Assembly (NCBI GenBank): GCA_002389385.1
Contig: DGOK01000030.1
Coordinates: 1-48,914, forward strand
Length of the DNA stretch: 48,914 bases
Direction: 5' to 3'
Origin: Rhodospirillaceae bacterium UBA4468
Lineage (GTDB): Bacteria; Pseudomonadota; Alphaproteobacteria; Rhodospirillales; Casp-alpha2
Part shown: positions 35,093-43,322 of the stretch, piece by piece
Layout of the letters: the number at the start of each line of letters is the position of its first letter
How positions within the stretch are numbered: the first letter of the stretch is position 1
Position numbers and translations under genes: made by a program
Notes under the pieces: model-generated
Seen by the model: the letters and a program-made list of their open reading frames with translations, nothing else
What the model was told of the DNA's origin: nothing
The model's database searches: none

Positions 35093-36853
35093 TTAAACCA
35101 GCACCATTCCCTCTTCGGACATGGGCGTTGCGGCCGTGTCTTCTGGCCCCAGAAGCATCTCATCATGCGCAGCGCCTGATGGGATCATTGGGTACACGTT
35201 TTCTTTTGGATCAACATGAATATCAACGATGACCGGCCCGTCGATGGCAATCATCTCTTTCAAGACATCATCCAACTCGTCTGGCTTGGACGTCCGCAAA
35301 CCTGTCATCCCAAAAGTATCCGCCAATTTCACAAAGTCCGGCAGGCTTTCCATATAACTCTCGGCATAGCGTCCGCCGTGCATCAATTCCTGCCACTGAC
35401 GTACCATGCCCATATAGAAGTTATTCAAGATCAGCAGTTTCACCGGCAAACGATACTGCGCGATGGTCGATAACTCCTGCATGTTCATCAAGAACGATGC
35501 CTCACCCGACACATCAACAACAAGCGAGTCCGGATGCGCGATCTGTACGCCCATCGCTGCTGGCAGGCCATACCCCATGGTGCCGAGGCCACCGGATGTC
35601 ATCCAGCGGTTTGGCTCATCAAAGTCAAAGTATTGCGCCGCCCACATCTGGTGCTGACCAACTTCGGTCGTGATATAGCTGTCCATACCCTTGGTGAGAT
35701 CAGACAAACGTTGAATAACATGCTGCGGCTTAATGATTTCGGTGCCCTGCGTGTATTTCAGCGAGTCGACCGCACGCCATTCATCAATTTGCTTCCACCA
35801 GGCAGAGAGCGCCTTCTTATTTGGCGACGCTTGTGTGGATTTCCAAATCTTCGTCATATCTTCAAGAACGTGTGCGACGTCTCCAACAATCGGGACATCG
35901 ACTTTCACGTTCTTATTAATAGAACTCGGATCAATATCGATATGAATGATCTTGGCGTCTGGTGCAAAGGCATCCAATCGACCTGTAATCCGGTCATCAA
36001 AGCGTGAGCCGACTGCGATCATCACATCGCAATCATGCATCGCTTTGTTTGCCTCATAACGACCGTGCATCCCAAGCATACCCAGATATTGCTTATCTGA
36101 TGCCGGAAATGCACCCAGTCCCATTAGGGTCAATGTGCATGGGAAGCCAGTCGAGCGTACCAGATTGGTCAACAGTTTGGATGCAGACGGGCCTGAATTG
36201 ATCACGCCACCGCCACAATAAAACACAGGCTTTTTAGCGCCAGCCATCAATTTCACGGCTTCACGGATCTTATCCAGATCACCCTTCACACGCGGTTGAT
36301 ACTTCTTAAGGTCGATCTTCTCTGGCGGCGTGTATTCCGCAAGCGCCATACAAACGTCTTTCGGCAAATCGATCACAACCGGACCTGGACGACCAGAACG
36401 CGCAACGTGGAAGGCTTCATGCATGACCTTCGACAGGTCATTCACGTCCTTAACCAGATAGTTATGCTTGGTGCATGGGCGCGTAATACCTGTGGTATCA
36501 CATTCCTGGAACGCGTCATTACCAATAAGGTGCGTTGGTACCTGACCGGTCAAACAGACAATCGGAATAGAATCCATTAATGCATCGGTGAGGCCAGTCA
36601 CCGCGTTTGTCGCACCGGGACCAGATGTTACGAGAACAACGCCAACCTTACCGGTCGAGCGTGCGTAACCTTCAGCTGCGTGCACAGCGCCACCTTCTTG
36701 ACGGACCAAGATATGGCGAACCTGATTTTGCTGATAAATCGCGTCATAGATCGGGAGCACGGCACCGCCCGGATAGCCGAAAATCACTTCGACACCCTGA
36801 TCGGCCAATGCCTTCAGAATGATCTCAGCTCCGGGTATTTGTGTCGTACTCAT
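35093..36853 (-). CDS. ilvB: Acetolactate synthase large subunit
   Basis: This 586-residue thiamine-diphosphate and FAD enzyme makes acetolactate from pyruvate, the first shared step of valine and leucine synthesis. The N-terminal domain has VIFGYPGGAVLPIYDAIY and RQEGGAVHAAEGYAR with the catalytic glutamate region. The C-terminal domain has the TPP and metal motif VVDVSGEASFLMNMQEL...ILNNFYMG. Family length is about 570-590. ATG 36853 has AAAGGAAC upstream. Its start overlaps the stop of a possible 18-residue leader ORF, and miaA lies just upstream on the same strand. Confidence 0.96.
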   Translation of the reverse strand: MSTTQIPGAEIILKALADQGVEVIFGYPGGAVLPIYDAIYQQNQVRHILVRQEGGAVHAAEGYARSTGKVGVVLVTSGPGATNAVTGLTDALMDSIPIVCLTGQVPTHLIGNDAFQECDTTGITRPCTKHNYLVKDVNDLSKVMHEAFHVARSGRPGPVVIDLPKDVCMALAEYTPPEKIDLKKYQPRVKGDLDKIREAVKLMAGAKKPVFYCGGGVINSGPSASKLLTNLVRSTGFPCTLTLMGLGAFPASDKQYLGMLGMHGRYEANKAMHDCDVMIAVGSRFDDRITGRLDAFAPDAKIIHIDIDPSSINKNVKVDVPIVGDVAHVLEDMTKIWKSTQASPNKKALSAWWKQIDEWRAVDSLKYTQGTEIIKPQHVIQRLSDLTKGMDSYITTEVGQHQMWAAQYFDFDEPNRWMTSGGLGTMGYGLPAAMGVQIAHPDSLVVDVSGEASFLMNMQELSTIAQYRLPVKLLILNNFYMGMVRQWQELMHGGRYAESYMESLPDFVKLADTFGMTGLRTSKPDELDDVLKEMIAIDGPVIVDIHVDPKENVYPMIPSGAAHDEMLLGPEDTAATPMSEEGMVLV

Positions 36854-36906
36854 CGTACCGTTCCTTTATCGCGTGTTTCTAACAACAATGAACGGTCGGC
36901 AACCAT
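36850..36906 (-). CDS. Possible ilvB leader peptide with three leucine codons (18 aa)
   Basis: The frame starts at ATG 36906 and reads MVADRSLLLETRDKGTVR. Its TGA overlaps the ilvB ATG (ATGA). Leu codons TTG-TTG-TTA are consecutive. An 8-base stem (ACGGTCGG 36892-36899, CCGACCGT 36912-36919) covers its start. Leader peptides rich in regulatory amino acids and coupling to ilvB are known for branched-chain operons, but no terminator hairpin is visible, and only a G-run precedes the ATG. Confidence 0.3.
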   Translation of the reverse strand: MVADRSLLLETRDKGTVR

Positions 36907-36919
36907 GGCCCCCGACCGT
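36892..36919 (-). promoter_or_regulatory. Hairpin in the ilvB leader
   Basis: ACGGTCGG (36892-36899) and CCGACCGT (36912-36919) form an 8-base perfect stem with a 12-base loop that contains the ATG of the possible leader ORF. It lies in the 119-base gap between miaA and ilvB. There is no T-run, so control of translation or stability is more likely than termination. Confidence 0.4.
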
Positions 36920-36972
36920 CGAATACATTTCAAAATGCCCTTAATTCCCAAGAGCGCGCAGAACTTAGAGGC

Positions 36973-37923
36973 TCAATCAGGCGGGGTCAACAAAAACTCA
37001 TGAATAAATGAAAAGATTTTTTCATCATTTCTTTCCGAATATTTCTCAGAAATAAGTAAATCTGTATGAATCTGACGTTTGAACCATGTGATTTGCCGTT
37101 TTGCCAGTTGCCTTGAGGCTGTCTTTGCCTTTTCTACCGCTAAATCCAGGTCCAACTCACCATTGATAACGCGTACAAGCTCTGCCACCCCCACAGCCCG
37201 TGACGCTGGTAAATCCCCAGCCAGCCCCAGCTCTTTAAAGGCTTCAGCCTCCGCCATAGCACCCGCTGACATCATATCGTCAAACCGCGCATCAATGGCT
37301 GCGTACATATCTTCACGGGGTGGCATCAACACGATATTCAGATATTTCGCTGAATATCCGGGCGCTTCCGGCTGCTCTTGCTGCCAATCCGTCAGTGTGC
37401 GTCCCGTCACCGCAAACACAGCCGCAGCACGGATCAATCGCTGTCGGTCACTTGCGGGCAAACGCTCAGCGGTCACTGGATCAACGGCAGCCAACTCGGC
37501 CTTAAACGCTTCACCACCAATGTCTTCAAGGTGTACCGTAATACTGGTAATCATCTCAGGTGGCACTTGTGGCACAGCAGCCAGGCCTTGGGTCAGCGCT
37601 TTAAGGTACAAGCCCGTCCCACCTGTCACGACAGGCAAGGCACCACGTTGATGTATATCCTTGATCGCCGCTTGCGCCATCGTCAGCCATTTTCCAGCCG
37701 AGCATCTTTCCGCAGCAGACATACAGCCAAACAAGTGATGTGGGGCCCGTGACGTCTCATCTGGTCCCGGCCGTGCCGTCAATATGGACAGTTCATGATA
37801 AACCTGCATGCTGTCAGCATTAACAATTTCACCGTTGCATTGCTCTGCCACTTTTAGGGCTAAACCGGTTTTTCCGCTTGCGGTCGGCCCTGCAATGATG
37901 ACAACAGGTGATAAATCGTCCAA
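36973..37923 (-). CDS. miaA: tRNA dimethylallyltransferase MiaA
   Basis: This 316-residue enzyme adds a dimethylallyl group to A37 of tRNAs that read UNN codons. The P-loop GPTASGKT is at residues 12-19, followed by the DSMQVYHELSI and TGRPG-like (TARPGPDETSRAPHH) segments of the family. VTGGTGLYLKALTQG and RQLAKRQITWFKRQ near the end are also diagnostic. The apparent start is TTG 37923 with GAGGG 8 bases upstream; no in-frame ATG lies before the P-loop. It is divergent from serB by 38 bases and probably leads the ilvBNC transcript. Confidence 0.94.
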   Translation of the reverse strand: MDDLSPVVIIAGPTASGKTGLALKVAEQCNGEIVNADSMQVYHELSILTARPGPDETSRAPHHLFGCMSAAERCSAGKWLTMAQAAIKDIHQRGALPVVTGGTGLYLKALTQGLAAVPQVPPEMITSITVHLEDIGGEAFKAELAAVDPVTAERLPASDRQRLIRAAAVFAVTGRTLTDWQQEQPEAPGYSAKYLNIVLMPPREDMYAAIDARFDDMMSAGAMAEAEAFKELGLAGDLPASRAVGVAELVRVINGELDLDLAVEKAKTASRQLAKRQITWFKRQIHTDLLISEKYSERNDEKIFSFIHEFLLTPPD

Positions 37924-37961
37924 CGTTTGGCCCTCAACAATTTCAGCTCGGAGATATCCCG

Positions 37962-38843
37962 ATGCAATCTGTTCTTACATTAATTGCCCCCGAAGGGACC
38001 CCTCTGACAACCACGAATGTCAGTAAAATAAGAACGAGGCTCGATGCCCTCGGTGCAGAAACAGATACACCGACCTGGTTATGCCAAGAAATGGCCTGCG
38101 ACATTAGCTACGAAAATCTCTCTGATGATCAGGCCGAAGCTGCCGCACGAAGTATTTTTAAAGATGACCCTATCGATGCGATTGCCCAGCCGACACAATA
38201 CCGGCGCAAACATCTACTGCTGGCAGACATGGACAGCACCATCGTCACCACCGAGACGCTAGATGATCTTGCTGCGCACGTTGGGCTCAAAGATGAGATA
38301 TCCGCGATCACTGCCCGCGCCATGAACGGCGAATTGGATTTTGCTGAAGCTCTTAAAGAACGCGTCATGATGCTCAAGGACTTGCCTGCCTCTGCATTGG
38401 AAGACGCCTATCAGGCTGTGCTTTTATCTAAAGGTGCACAGACATTGGTTCAAACAATGGCTGCGCATGGTGCACATTGCGTCCTTGTCTCTGGTGGCTT
38501 CAAGTATTTCACCTCCCGGATTGCCGAACGCTGTGGCTTTCATGAAGACCTTTCGAATGATTTTATCATGGAAGACGACAAATTAACGGGTCAAGTAACG
38601 CTCCCAATTTTAGATAAGACCTCAAAACTGGACACATTAATTGACCGCTCAACCGCTCAGGGCATAAGTCTTGCGGAAACTTTGTGTGTGGGCGATGGCG
38701 CCAACGACCTGCCTATGCTCCAGGCTGCGGGATTGGGTGTTGCATACCGGGGCAAGCCAAGTGTGCGCGCTGAAGCCCCTGCCCGCCTTGATCATGCAGA
38801 CCTACGCGGCCTGCTTTTCGCTCAAGGCTATAAAATCGACTAA
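37962..38843 (+). CDS. serB: Phosphoserine phosphatase
   Basis: This 293-residue HAD phosphatase releases serine from phosphoserine, the last step of serine synthesis. The nucleophile motif is DMDST in LLADMDSTIVTTETLDDL. VLVSGGFKYFTSRIAERCGF gives motif II, and CVGDGANDLPMLQAAGLGVAY gives motif IV. An ACT-like N-terminal domain (about residues 1-80) precedes the catalytic core, as in many proteobacterial SerB proteins. I chose ATG 37962 because GGAG stands 8 bases upstream. The earlier in-frame TTG 37908 would lie inside miaA on the other strand. Confidence 0.93.
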   Translation: MQSVLTLIAPEGTPLTTTNVSKIRTRLDALGAETDTPTWLCQEMACDISYENLSDDQAEAAARSIFKDDPIDAIAQPTQYRRKHLLLADMDSTIVTTETLDDLAAHVGLKDEISAITARAMNGELDFAEALKERVMMLKDLPASALEDAYQAVLLSKGAQTLVQTMAAHGAHCVLVSGGFKYFTSRIAERCGFHEDLSNDFIMEDDKLTGQVTLPILDKTSKLDTLIDRSTAQGISLAETLCVGDGANDLPMLQAAGLGVAYRGKPSVRAEAPARLDHADLRGLLFAQGYKID

Positions 38844-38876
38844 CCATTTTCTGTTTGCTTGACTCTCTCTGTATTT

Positions 38877-38891
38877 GTTCTTTATTTGTTC
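38877..38891 (+). promoter_or_regulatory. LexA (SOS) box of umuDC
   Basis: GTTCTTTATTTGTTC is a perfect GTTC-N7-GTTC, the LexA operator of alphaproteobacteria. It lies 22 bases before the umuD start and overlaps the expected -10 of a promoter whose -35 may be TTGACT (38859-38864). LexA binding here would block transcription until DNA damage. Confidence 0.85.
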
Positions 38892-38913
38892 CCATCACAA
38901 AGGAACAATGCCC

Positions 38914-39336
38914 ATGCCGCTCAGCTTTACAAAACATCCGTCAAAGCAACCTTTGGCACTTTATGCGGCAAAAATCTCGGCAGGGTTCCCAAGTCCCGCC
39001 GAAGACCACATGGATGGTAAGCTGGACTTAAATGAGCATCTTATTCGTCGACCAGCAGCAACGTATTTCGTCCGCGTAGAAGGCGAGTCGATGCAGGGCG
39101 CTGGCATATTCGATGGTGACTTGTTGATTGTCGACCGAGGTATTCAGGCCAAAGCGGATGATGTTGTGATTGCTGTTGTTCATGGCGATCTGACCGTAAA
39201 GCGTCTGACATGTAACGCCCACGGCTGGGCATTATCTGCAGCAAACCCAAGCTTCGCGGATATCCCGTTAACCGAGACTGGATGTGAGGTATGGGGTGTC
39301 GTCGCGCATAGCATCCGCCGCCATTGCAATCGATAA
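38914..39336 (+). CDS. umuD: UmuD-like SOS mutagenesis protease subunit
   Basis: This 140-residue S24-family protein cuts itself upon RecA activation to form UmuD', which joins UmuC as polymerase V. The cleavage site is Ala23-Gly24 in ISAGFPSPA. Ser59 in VEGESMQG and Lys96 in LTVKRL form the dyad. All three lie one residue from their E. coli positions. ATG 38914 is 9 bases from AGGA; ATG 38908 is in frame but only 3 bases from it. The stop is 5 bases before the umuC ATG. Confidence 0.93.
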   Translation: MPLSFTKHPSKQPLALYAAKISAGFPSPAEDHMDGKLDLNEHLIRRPAATYFVRVEGESMQGAGIFDGDLLIVDRGIQAKADDVVIAVVHGDLTVKRLTCNAHGWALSAANPSFADIPLTETGCEVWGVVAHSIRRHCNR

Positions 39337-39341
39337 CACCC

Positions 39342-40598
39342 ATGTTTGCATTGGTAGATTGCAATAATTTCTATGCCTCATGCGAACGCGTATTTGAGCC
39401 GCACCTCGTCGACCGCCCTATTGTTGTTCTAAGTAATAACGATGGGTGTGTGGTGGCCCGCTCTAAAGAAGCGAAGGCACTCGGCATTGGTATGGGGGTG
39501 CCATTTTTCCAGGTTCGCGATATCGCCAAGCAACACGGCGTCGTTATCCGCTCATCAAACTACGCTCTTTATGGCGATATGTCGGAAAGAGTGATGGAGA
39601 TTCTATCCGACTCAGCTCCTGATTCTGAAATTTACTCTATCGATGAATGCTTTCTTGGTCTCAAACATTTGTCCCCCGAAGACCTCGAGCCATGGTGTCG
39701 AGATTTACGGCAAAAAGTCCAACGCTGGACAGGCATTACTGTCTCTATTGGCACCGGGGAAACAAAAACCCTCTCAAAGGTTGCGAATAGAATAGCCAAG
39801 CAAGCCCCGTACGCAGATGGCGTATTCATCATAACGCCCAAGAACCTAAAAGCGGCCCTGGCGATAACGTCCGTAGGTGACATTTGGGGCGTTGGGCGGC
39901 AATGGGCAAAGATGCTCGAAGGGCGAGATATTAAAAGTGCCCTCGATTTTTTTCATGCACAAGATGGTTGGGTAAAGCAGCGAATGGGGGTCGTTGGGTT
40001 ACGCACTGTATACGAGTTACGTGGCACACCCTGCCATGACTTAGACGCAGCGCCCTCGGCAAAACAAACAACGTGCTGTTCGCGCACATTCGCAAAAGCA
40101 ACGTCCAATAAGGACCACGTCAAAGAAGCCATTATGTCATACGCGGAACGTGCAGCAGAAAAAATCCGAAATGCTGATCAAGTATGTCGCATTATAAAAG
40201 TGTCCATCAGAACAGACCGGCATGACCATAACACGGCACCTGTTTACAGGAGTGCGCATGAACCGCTTATGTTTCCAACAGGCGATAGCCGCATCATCGT
40301 TGCAGCTGCATTGAAAATATTGGAGCGTATATGGCTGGATGGCCGGCCTTATCGCAAAGCAGGCGTTCTATTGTTAGAACTGTCCCCCAAAGACAATATC
40401 ATTCCGTCTCTCTTTGATGATCCATCGAGTGATAGCAATCCACTCATGGAGGCCATTGACCATGTAAACAAAAGGTTCGGGCGCGGCGCCATCGGTCTTG
40501 GCTTATCCAAAAAGAATGCAAAGTGGCGAATGCGTCAGGAACGCCTTTCGCCACGTTACACAACAAGATGGGCAGACATTCCTATCGTACGAATGTGA
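39342..40598 (+). CDS. umuC: DNA polymerase V subunit UmuC
   Basis: This 418-residue Y-family translesion polymerase starts MFALVDCNNFYASCERVFEP, where Asp6 is a metal ligand. SIDECF holds the second pair of catalytic acids, and IAKQAP and GVGRQWAKML mark the thumb. The little-finger domain and C-terminal DUF4113-like tail (LSKKNAKWRMRQERLSPRYT) follow. It copies past damaged bases during the SOS response. No strong ribosome site precedes ATG 39342, so it is probably coupled to umuD. It converges with degP. Confidence 0.95.
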   Translation: MFALVDCNNFYASCERVFEPHLVDRPIVVLSNNDGCVVARSKEAKALGIGMGVPFFQVRDIAKQHGVVIRSSNYALYGDMSERVMEILSDSAPDSEIYSIDECFLGLKHLSPEDLEPWCRDLRQKVQRWTGITVSIGTGETKTLSKVANRIAKQAPYADGVFIITPKNLKAALAITSVGDIWGVGRQWAKMLEGRDIKSALDFFHAQDGWVKQRMGVVGLRTVYELRGTPCHDLDAAPSAKQTTCCSRTFAKATSNKDHVKEAIMSYAERAAEKIRNADQVCRIIKVSIRTDRHDHNTAPVYRSAHEPLMFPTGDSRIIVAAALKILERIWLDGRPYRKAGVLLLELSPKDNIIPSLFDDPSSDSNPLMEAIDHVNKRFGRGAIGLGLSKKNAKWRMRQERLSPRYTTRWADIPIVRM

Positions 40599-40630
40599 GG
40601 CCTGTCTCCATTACCGGACCGTAAAAATGA

Positions 40631-42121
40631 TCAGCCTTTGTCGATTCGGATCGCAACAAAGCGCAAGCCTTGATCGCTTTCAACACGAAGCAACACGGAC
40701 TTCCGTCCCTGCGCCTTCGCTTCGTCGACTTTCCGCATCACGTCGACAGGGTTCGCAACATCACCTTGGCTAACCTGAATAATCCGGTCACCAGACTGCA
40801 AACCTTTTTCAGCAGACGGGCCGCTAGCATCGACAGATGTCACGACAACACCTTTAGCATTCTCACCAAGGCCAAATTTGCCACGGGTCTGCTCGTTGAT
40901 TGCAGCAACCTTCAAGCCGAGGCCTTCAATAGCTGTCTCACTGCCGGCATCCTTATTCGTGACGGCCGCAGCCACAGTTGCGGGCGTTTCTTTAAGCGCA
41001 CCAACTTTGACTTTAATCGTCTTGCGTTTGCCGTCGCGCCAAATGATGGCTTCGACAGTCGTATCTGGTTCAACGTCGGCAACGATACGTGGCAGACGAC
41101 GCATCTCGGGCACTTCAACACCACCGAATTCCAGGATAACATCACCTGGCTTGAGATCAGCTGATGCCGCAGGACCATTTTCGACAACACTCGCAACCAT
41201 TGCACCAGAGGCATCATCAAGGCCTAAGCTTTCAGCAATCTCATCTGTCACAGACTGAATGTGAACACCCAGCCAACCGCGGCGGACTTCACCGTTCTTG
41301 ATCAACTGCTTAATGACCGGCGCGGCTGTTGACGTCGGAATTGCAAAGCCAATACCGACACTGCCACCAGTTGGTGAGAAAATAGCTGTATTAATGCCGA
41401 TGACTTCGCCGTCCATATTGAAGGTCGGACCACCGGAGTTGCCTCGGTTAATAGATGCATCTGTCTGTAAGAAGTCATCATAAGGGCCAGAATTAATATC
41501 GCGGCCACGTGCCGAGATAATGCCAGCCGTCACAGTCCCGCCCAAGCCGAACGGATTACCAATAGCCATGACCCAGTCACCAACTTCACTGACATCGGAA
41601 TCGCCAAGTTCGGCAACAGGCAAGTCGCCTTCATATTCAATTTTAAGAACCGCGAGATCCGTCTTTGGGTCGCGCCCGACGAGCTCTGCCTTTAGGCGTG
41701 TGTCGTCATGCAGAATAACGGAAATCTCGTCCGCATCCTGGATGACGTGGTTATTGGTCACAACGTAACCCTTGGCATCAACAATAAAGCCTGAGCCCAA
41801 AGACGTCGCACGACGTGGACGTTGTTGCTGACCATTACGCTCAAAAAATTCTTTAAAGAAATCCTCAAAAGGTGATCCCGGCGGCAGCTGGGGAATTTCA
41901 GGCCCCGCGCGCCCTTCAACAGTTTGTGTTGTGGAAATATTCACGACCGTCGGCAAAAGCTTTTTAGCCAAGCCTGAGAACGATTCAGGTGCGCCTTTTG
42001 CAAAGGCGGCACTGACTTGTAACGCAATCGCCATCGCAACAACGAACGCAACGACCCGCATCATCCAAACGACAATGCCCGAGGCGTCTTCTACTTTTGT
42101 TACAGCCCGAGAATGTTTCAT
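40631..42121 (-). CDS. degP: Periplasmic serine protease/chaperone DegP (Do family)
   Basis: This 496-residue protein has an internal signal anchor at about residues 18-42 (VVAFVVAMAIALQVSAAFA). The trypsin-like domain has His125 (TNNHVI), Asp155 (KTDLAVL) and Ser229 (GNSGG). Two PDZ domains follow, beginning near residues 270 and 400, so it is of the DegP/DegQ/MucD type. It degrades or refolds misfolded envelope proteins. ATG 42121 has AGGTTG upstream. The gene follows hflK-hflC-DUF2065, a usual order in alphaproteobacteria. Confidence 0.95.
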   Translation of the reverse strand: MKHSRAVTKVEDASGIVVWMMRVVAFVVAMAIALQVSAAFAKGAPESFSGLAKKLLPTVVNISTTQTVEGRAGPEIPQLPPGSPFEDFFKEFFERNGQQQRPRRATSLGSGFIVDAKGYVVTNNHVIQDADEISVILHDDTRLKAELVGRDPKTDLAVLKIEYEGDLPVAELGDSDVSEVGDWVMAIGNPFGLGGTVTAGIISARGRDINSGPYDDFLQTDASINRGNSGGPTFNMDGEVIGINTAIFSPTGGSVGIGFAIPTSTAAPVIKQLIKNGEVRRGWLGVHIQSVTDEIAESLGLDDASGAMVASVVENGPAASADLKPGDVILEFGGVEVPEMRRLPRIVADVEPDTTVEAIIWRDGKRKTIKVKVGALKETPATVAAAVTNKDAGSETAIEGLGLKVAAINEQTRGKFGLGENAKGVVVTSVDASGPSAEKGLQSGDRIIQVSQGDVANPVDVMRKVDEAKAQGRKSVLLRVESDQGLRFVAIRIDKG

Positions 42122-42239
42122 CGATCAATCAACCTTTATAAAAATAATTTATCGTTACTGTGCACATCATATTAGTACACGTCTACGCATCAAATGTGTC
42201 GGAACCATGGCTATGTCCAGTCTTAGGCAAAAATTGCAC

Positions 42240-42425
42240 TTAACCGCGAATAAGCCAAATGATACCAACCCCGACAATGGCTGCTGTCACACCGAACATA
42301 CGTAAAGCCGAAGACGGCTGTTCCAGCACGCTTAGCATCATCTTTTTCATGGCATCAGGAAAGAGCGCATAGCAAACGCCCTCGATCACAATTGCGAGAC
42401 CGAGGGCGGTTAGAAATGCTGTCAT
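42240..42425 (-). CDS. DUF2065 (YjeT-like) small membrane protein
   Basis: This 61-residue inner-membrane protein has two helices (FLTALGLAIVIEGVCYALFP and FGVTAAIVGVGIIWLI) joined by a basic loop with MKKMMLSVLEQPSSALR. It has the full length of the DUF2065 family. It lies between hflC and degP, as in many proteobacteria, so a link to membrane quality control is likely though unproven. Confidence 0.85.
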   Translation of the reverse strand: MTAFLTALGLAIVIEGVCYALFPDAMKKMMLSVLEQPSSALRMFGVTAAIVGVGIIWLIRG

Positions 42426-42452
42426 GTCAATAATAAGACGCTAAACCAAAGA

Positions 42453-43322
42453 TCACTTTGGCTTAGGTTGCGCCTCATTAAAGTAACGGAAGAATTCGCT
42501 ATTAGGTGACAATACCATCGTAGTGCCATCATCAAATGCGCCTTCATACGCTTCCATGGAACGGTAAAAGTTAAAGAACTCAGGATCCTGGCCAAACGCG
42601 TCGCCCAGAATTTTGTTCTTTGTACCTTCGCCTTCACCACGAAGAATCTGCGATGTCCGGTTCGCTTCCGCGAAAATCACCGTCCGCTTACGATCAGCTT
42701 CAGCCTGAATGGTGAGTTTTTGCTCTTCACCTTCAGCTCGAAGTTGTGCCGCTTGCGCAACACGATCTGAACGCATCCGGTTATACACCGACTGCAACGT
42801 GGCATCCGGAAGATCGGTACGACCAATCCGCAAATCCACCAGCTCAACACCAAACTTTGGTGCCTGTGCTGCGAGTGTGTCAAAGATCTTGATCATAACG
42901 CCAGCACGCTTGGACGACAACATGTCCGCCAATGATGACTTTGCAACTTCAGCACGAACCGCTGAATTCACAAGGTTACCAAAGATTTGACGGAAGTTTG
43001 CATCCGACTGAGCCGTTTTCAGGAACTCCAACGGATCAACAATTTTGTAGCGCGCAAAGCTGTCTACATTGATCCGCTTCTGATCCGCCAAAAGAATTTC
43101 TGTTGGCTGTGGATCAAGGTCAAGAATACGCTTGTCGAAGAAGCGCACGTTCTGAATGAACGGCATCTTGAAGTTCAGGCCGGGATTTTCAACCGGACGA
43201 ACTGGGTTACCAAACTGAAGCACCAATGCTTGCTGTGTTTGATGCACGGTAAACACCGAACTCCAACCAACAATGGTTGCAACACCGATGACAATTAAAA
43301 TCACGATTCCAGATTTTTTCAT
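42453..43322 (-). CDS. hflC: Membrane protease modulator HflC
   Basis: This SPFH/band 7 protein of about 289 residues has one N-terminal membrane helix (GIVILIVIGVATIVGWSSVF). It forms with HflK a periplasmic cage around FtsH and limits its proteolysis. The SPFH domain has QTQQALVLQFGNPV-like residues, with RRIGRTDLP-type turns and the helical arm QAAQLRAEGEEQKLTIQAEA. GTG 43325 (GTGA overlap with hflK) and ATG 43322 (TGATG) are both possible; ATG is favoured by the spacing from GGAGG. Confidence 0.95.
   Translation of the reverse strand: MKKSGIVILIVIGVATIVGWSSVFTVHQTQQALVLQFGNPVRPVENPGLNFKMPFIQNVRFFDKRILDLDPQPTEILLADQKRINVDSFARYKIVDPLEFLKTAQSDANFRQIFGNLVNSAVRAEVAKSSLADMLSSKRAGVMIKIFDTLAAQAPKFGVELVDLRIGRTDLPDATLQSVYNRMRSDRVAQAAQLRAEGEEQKLTIQAEADRKRTVIFAEANRTSQILRGEGEGTKNKILGDAFGQDPEFFNFYRSMEAYEGAFDDGTTMVLSPNSEFFRYFNEAQPKPK

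Noticed and set aside
35534..36007. 157-codon plus-strand frame
   Set aside because: It is antisense to ilvB, with no recognisable domain.
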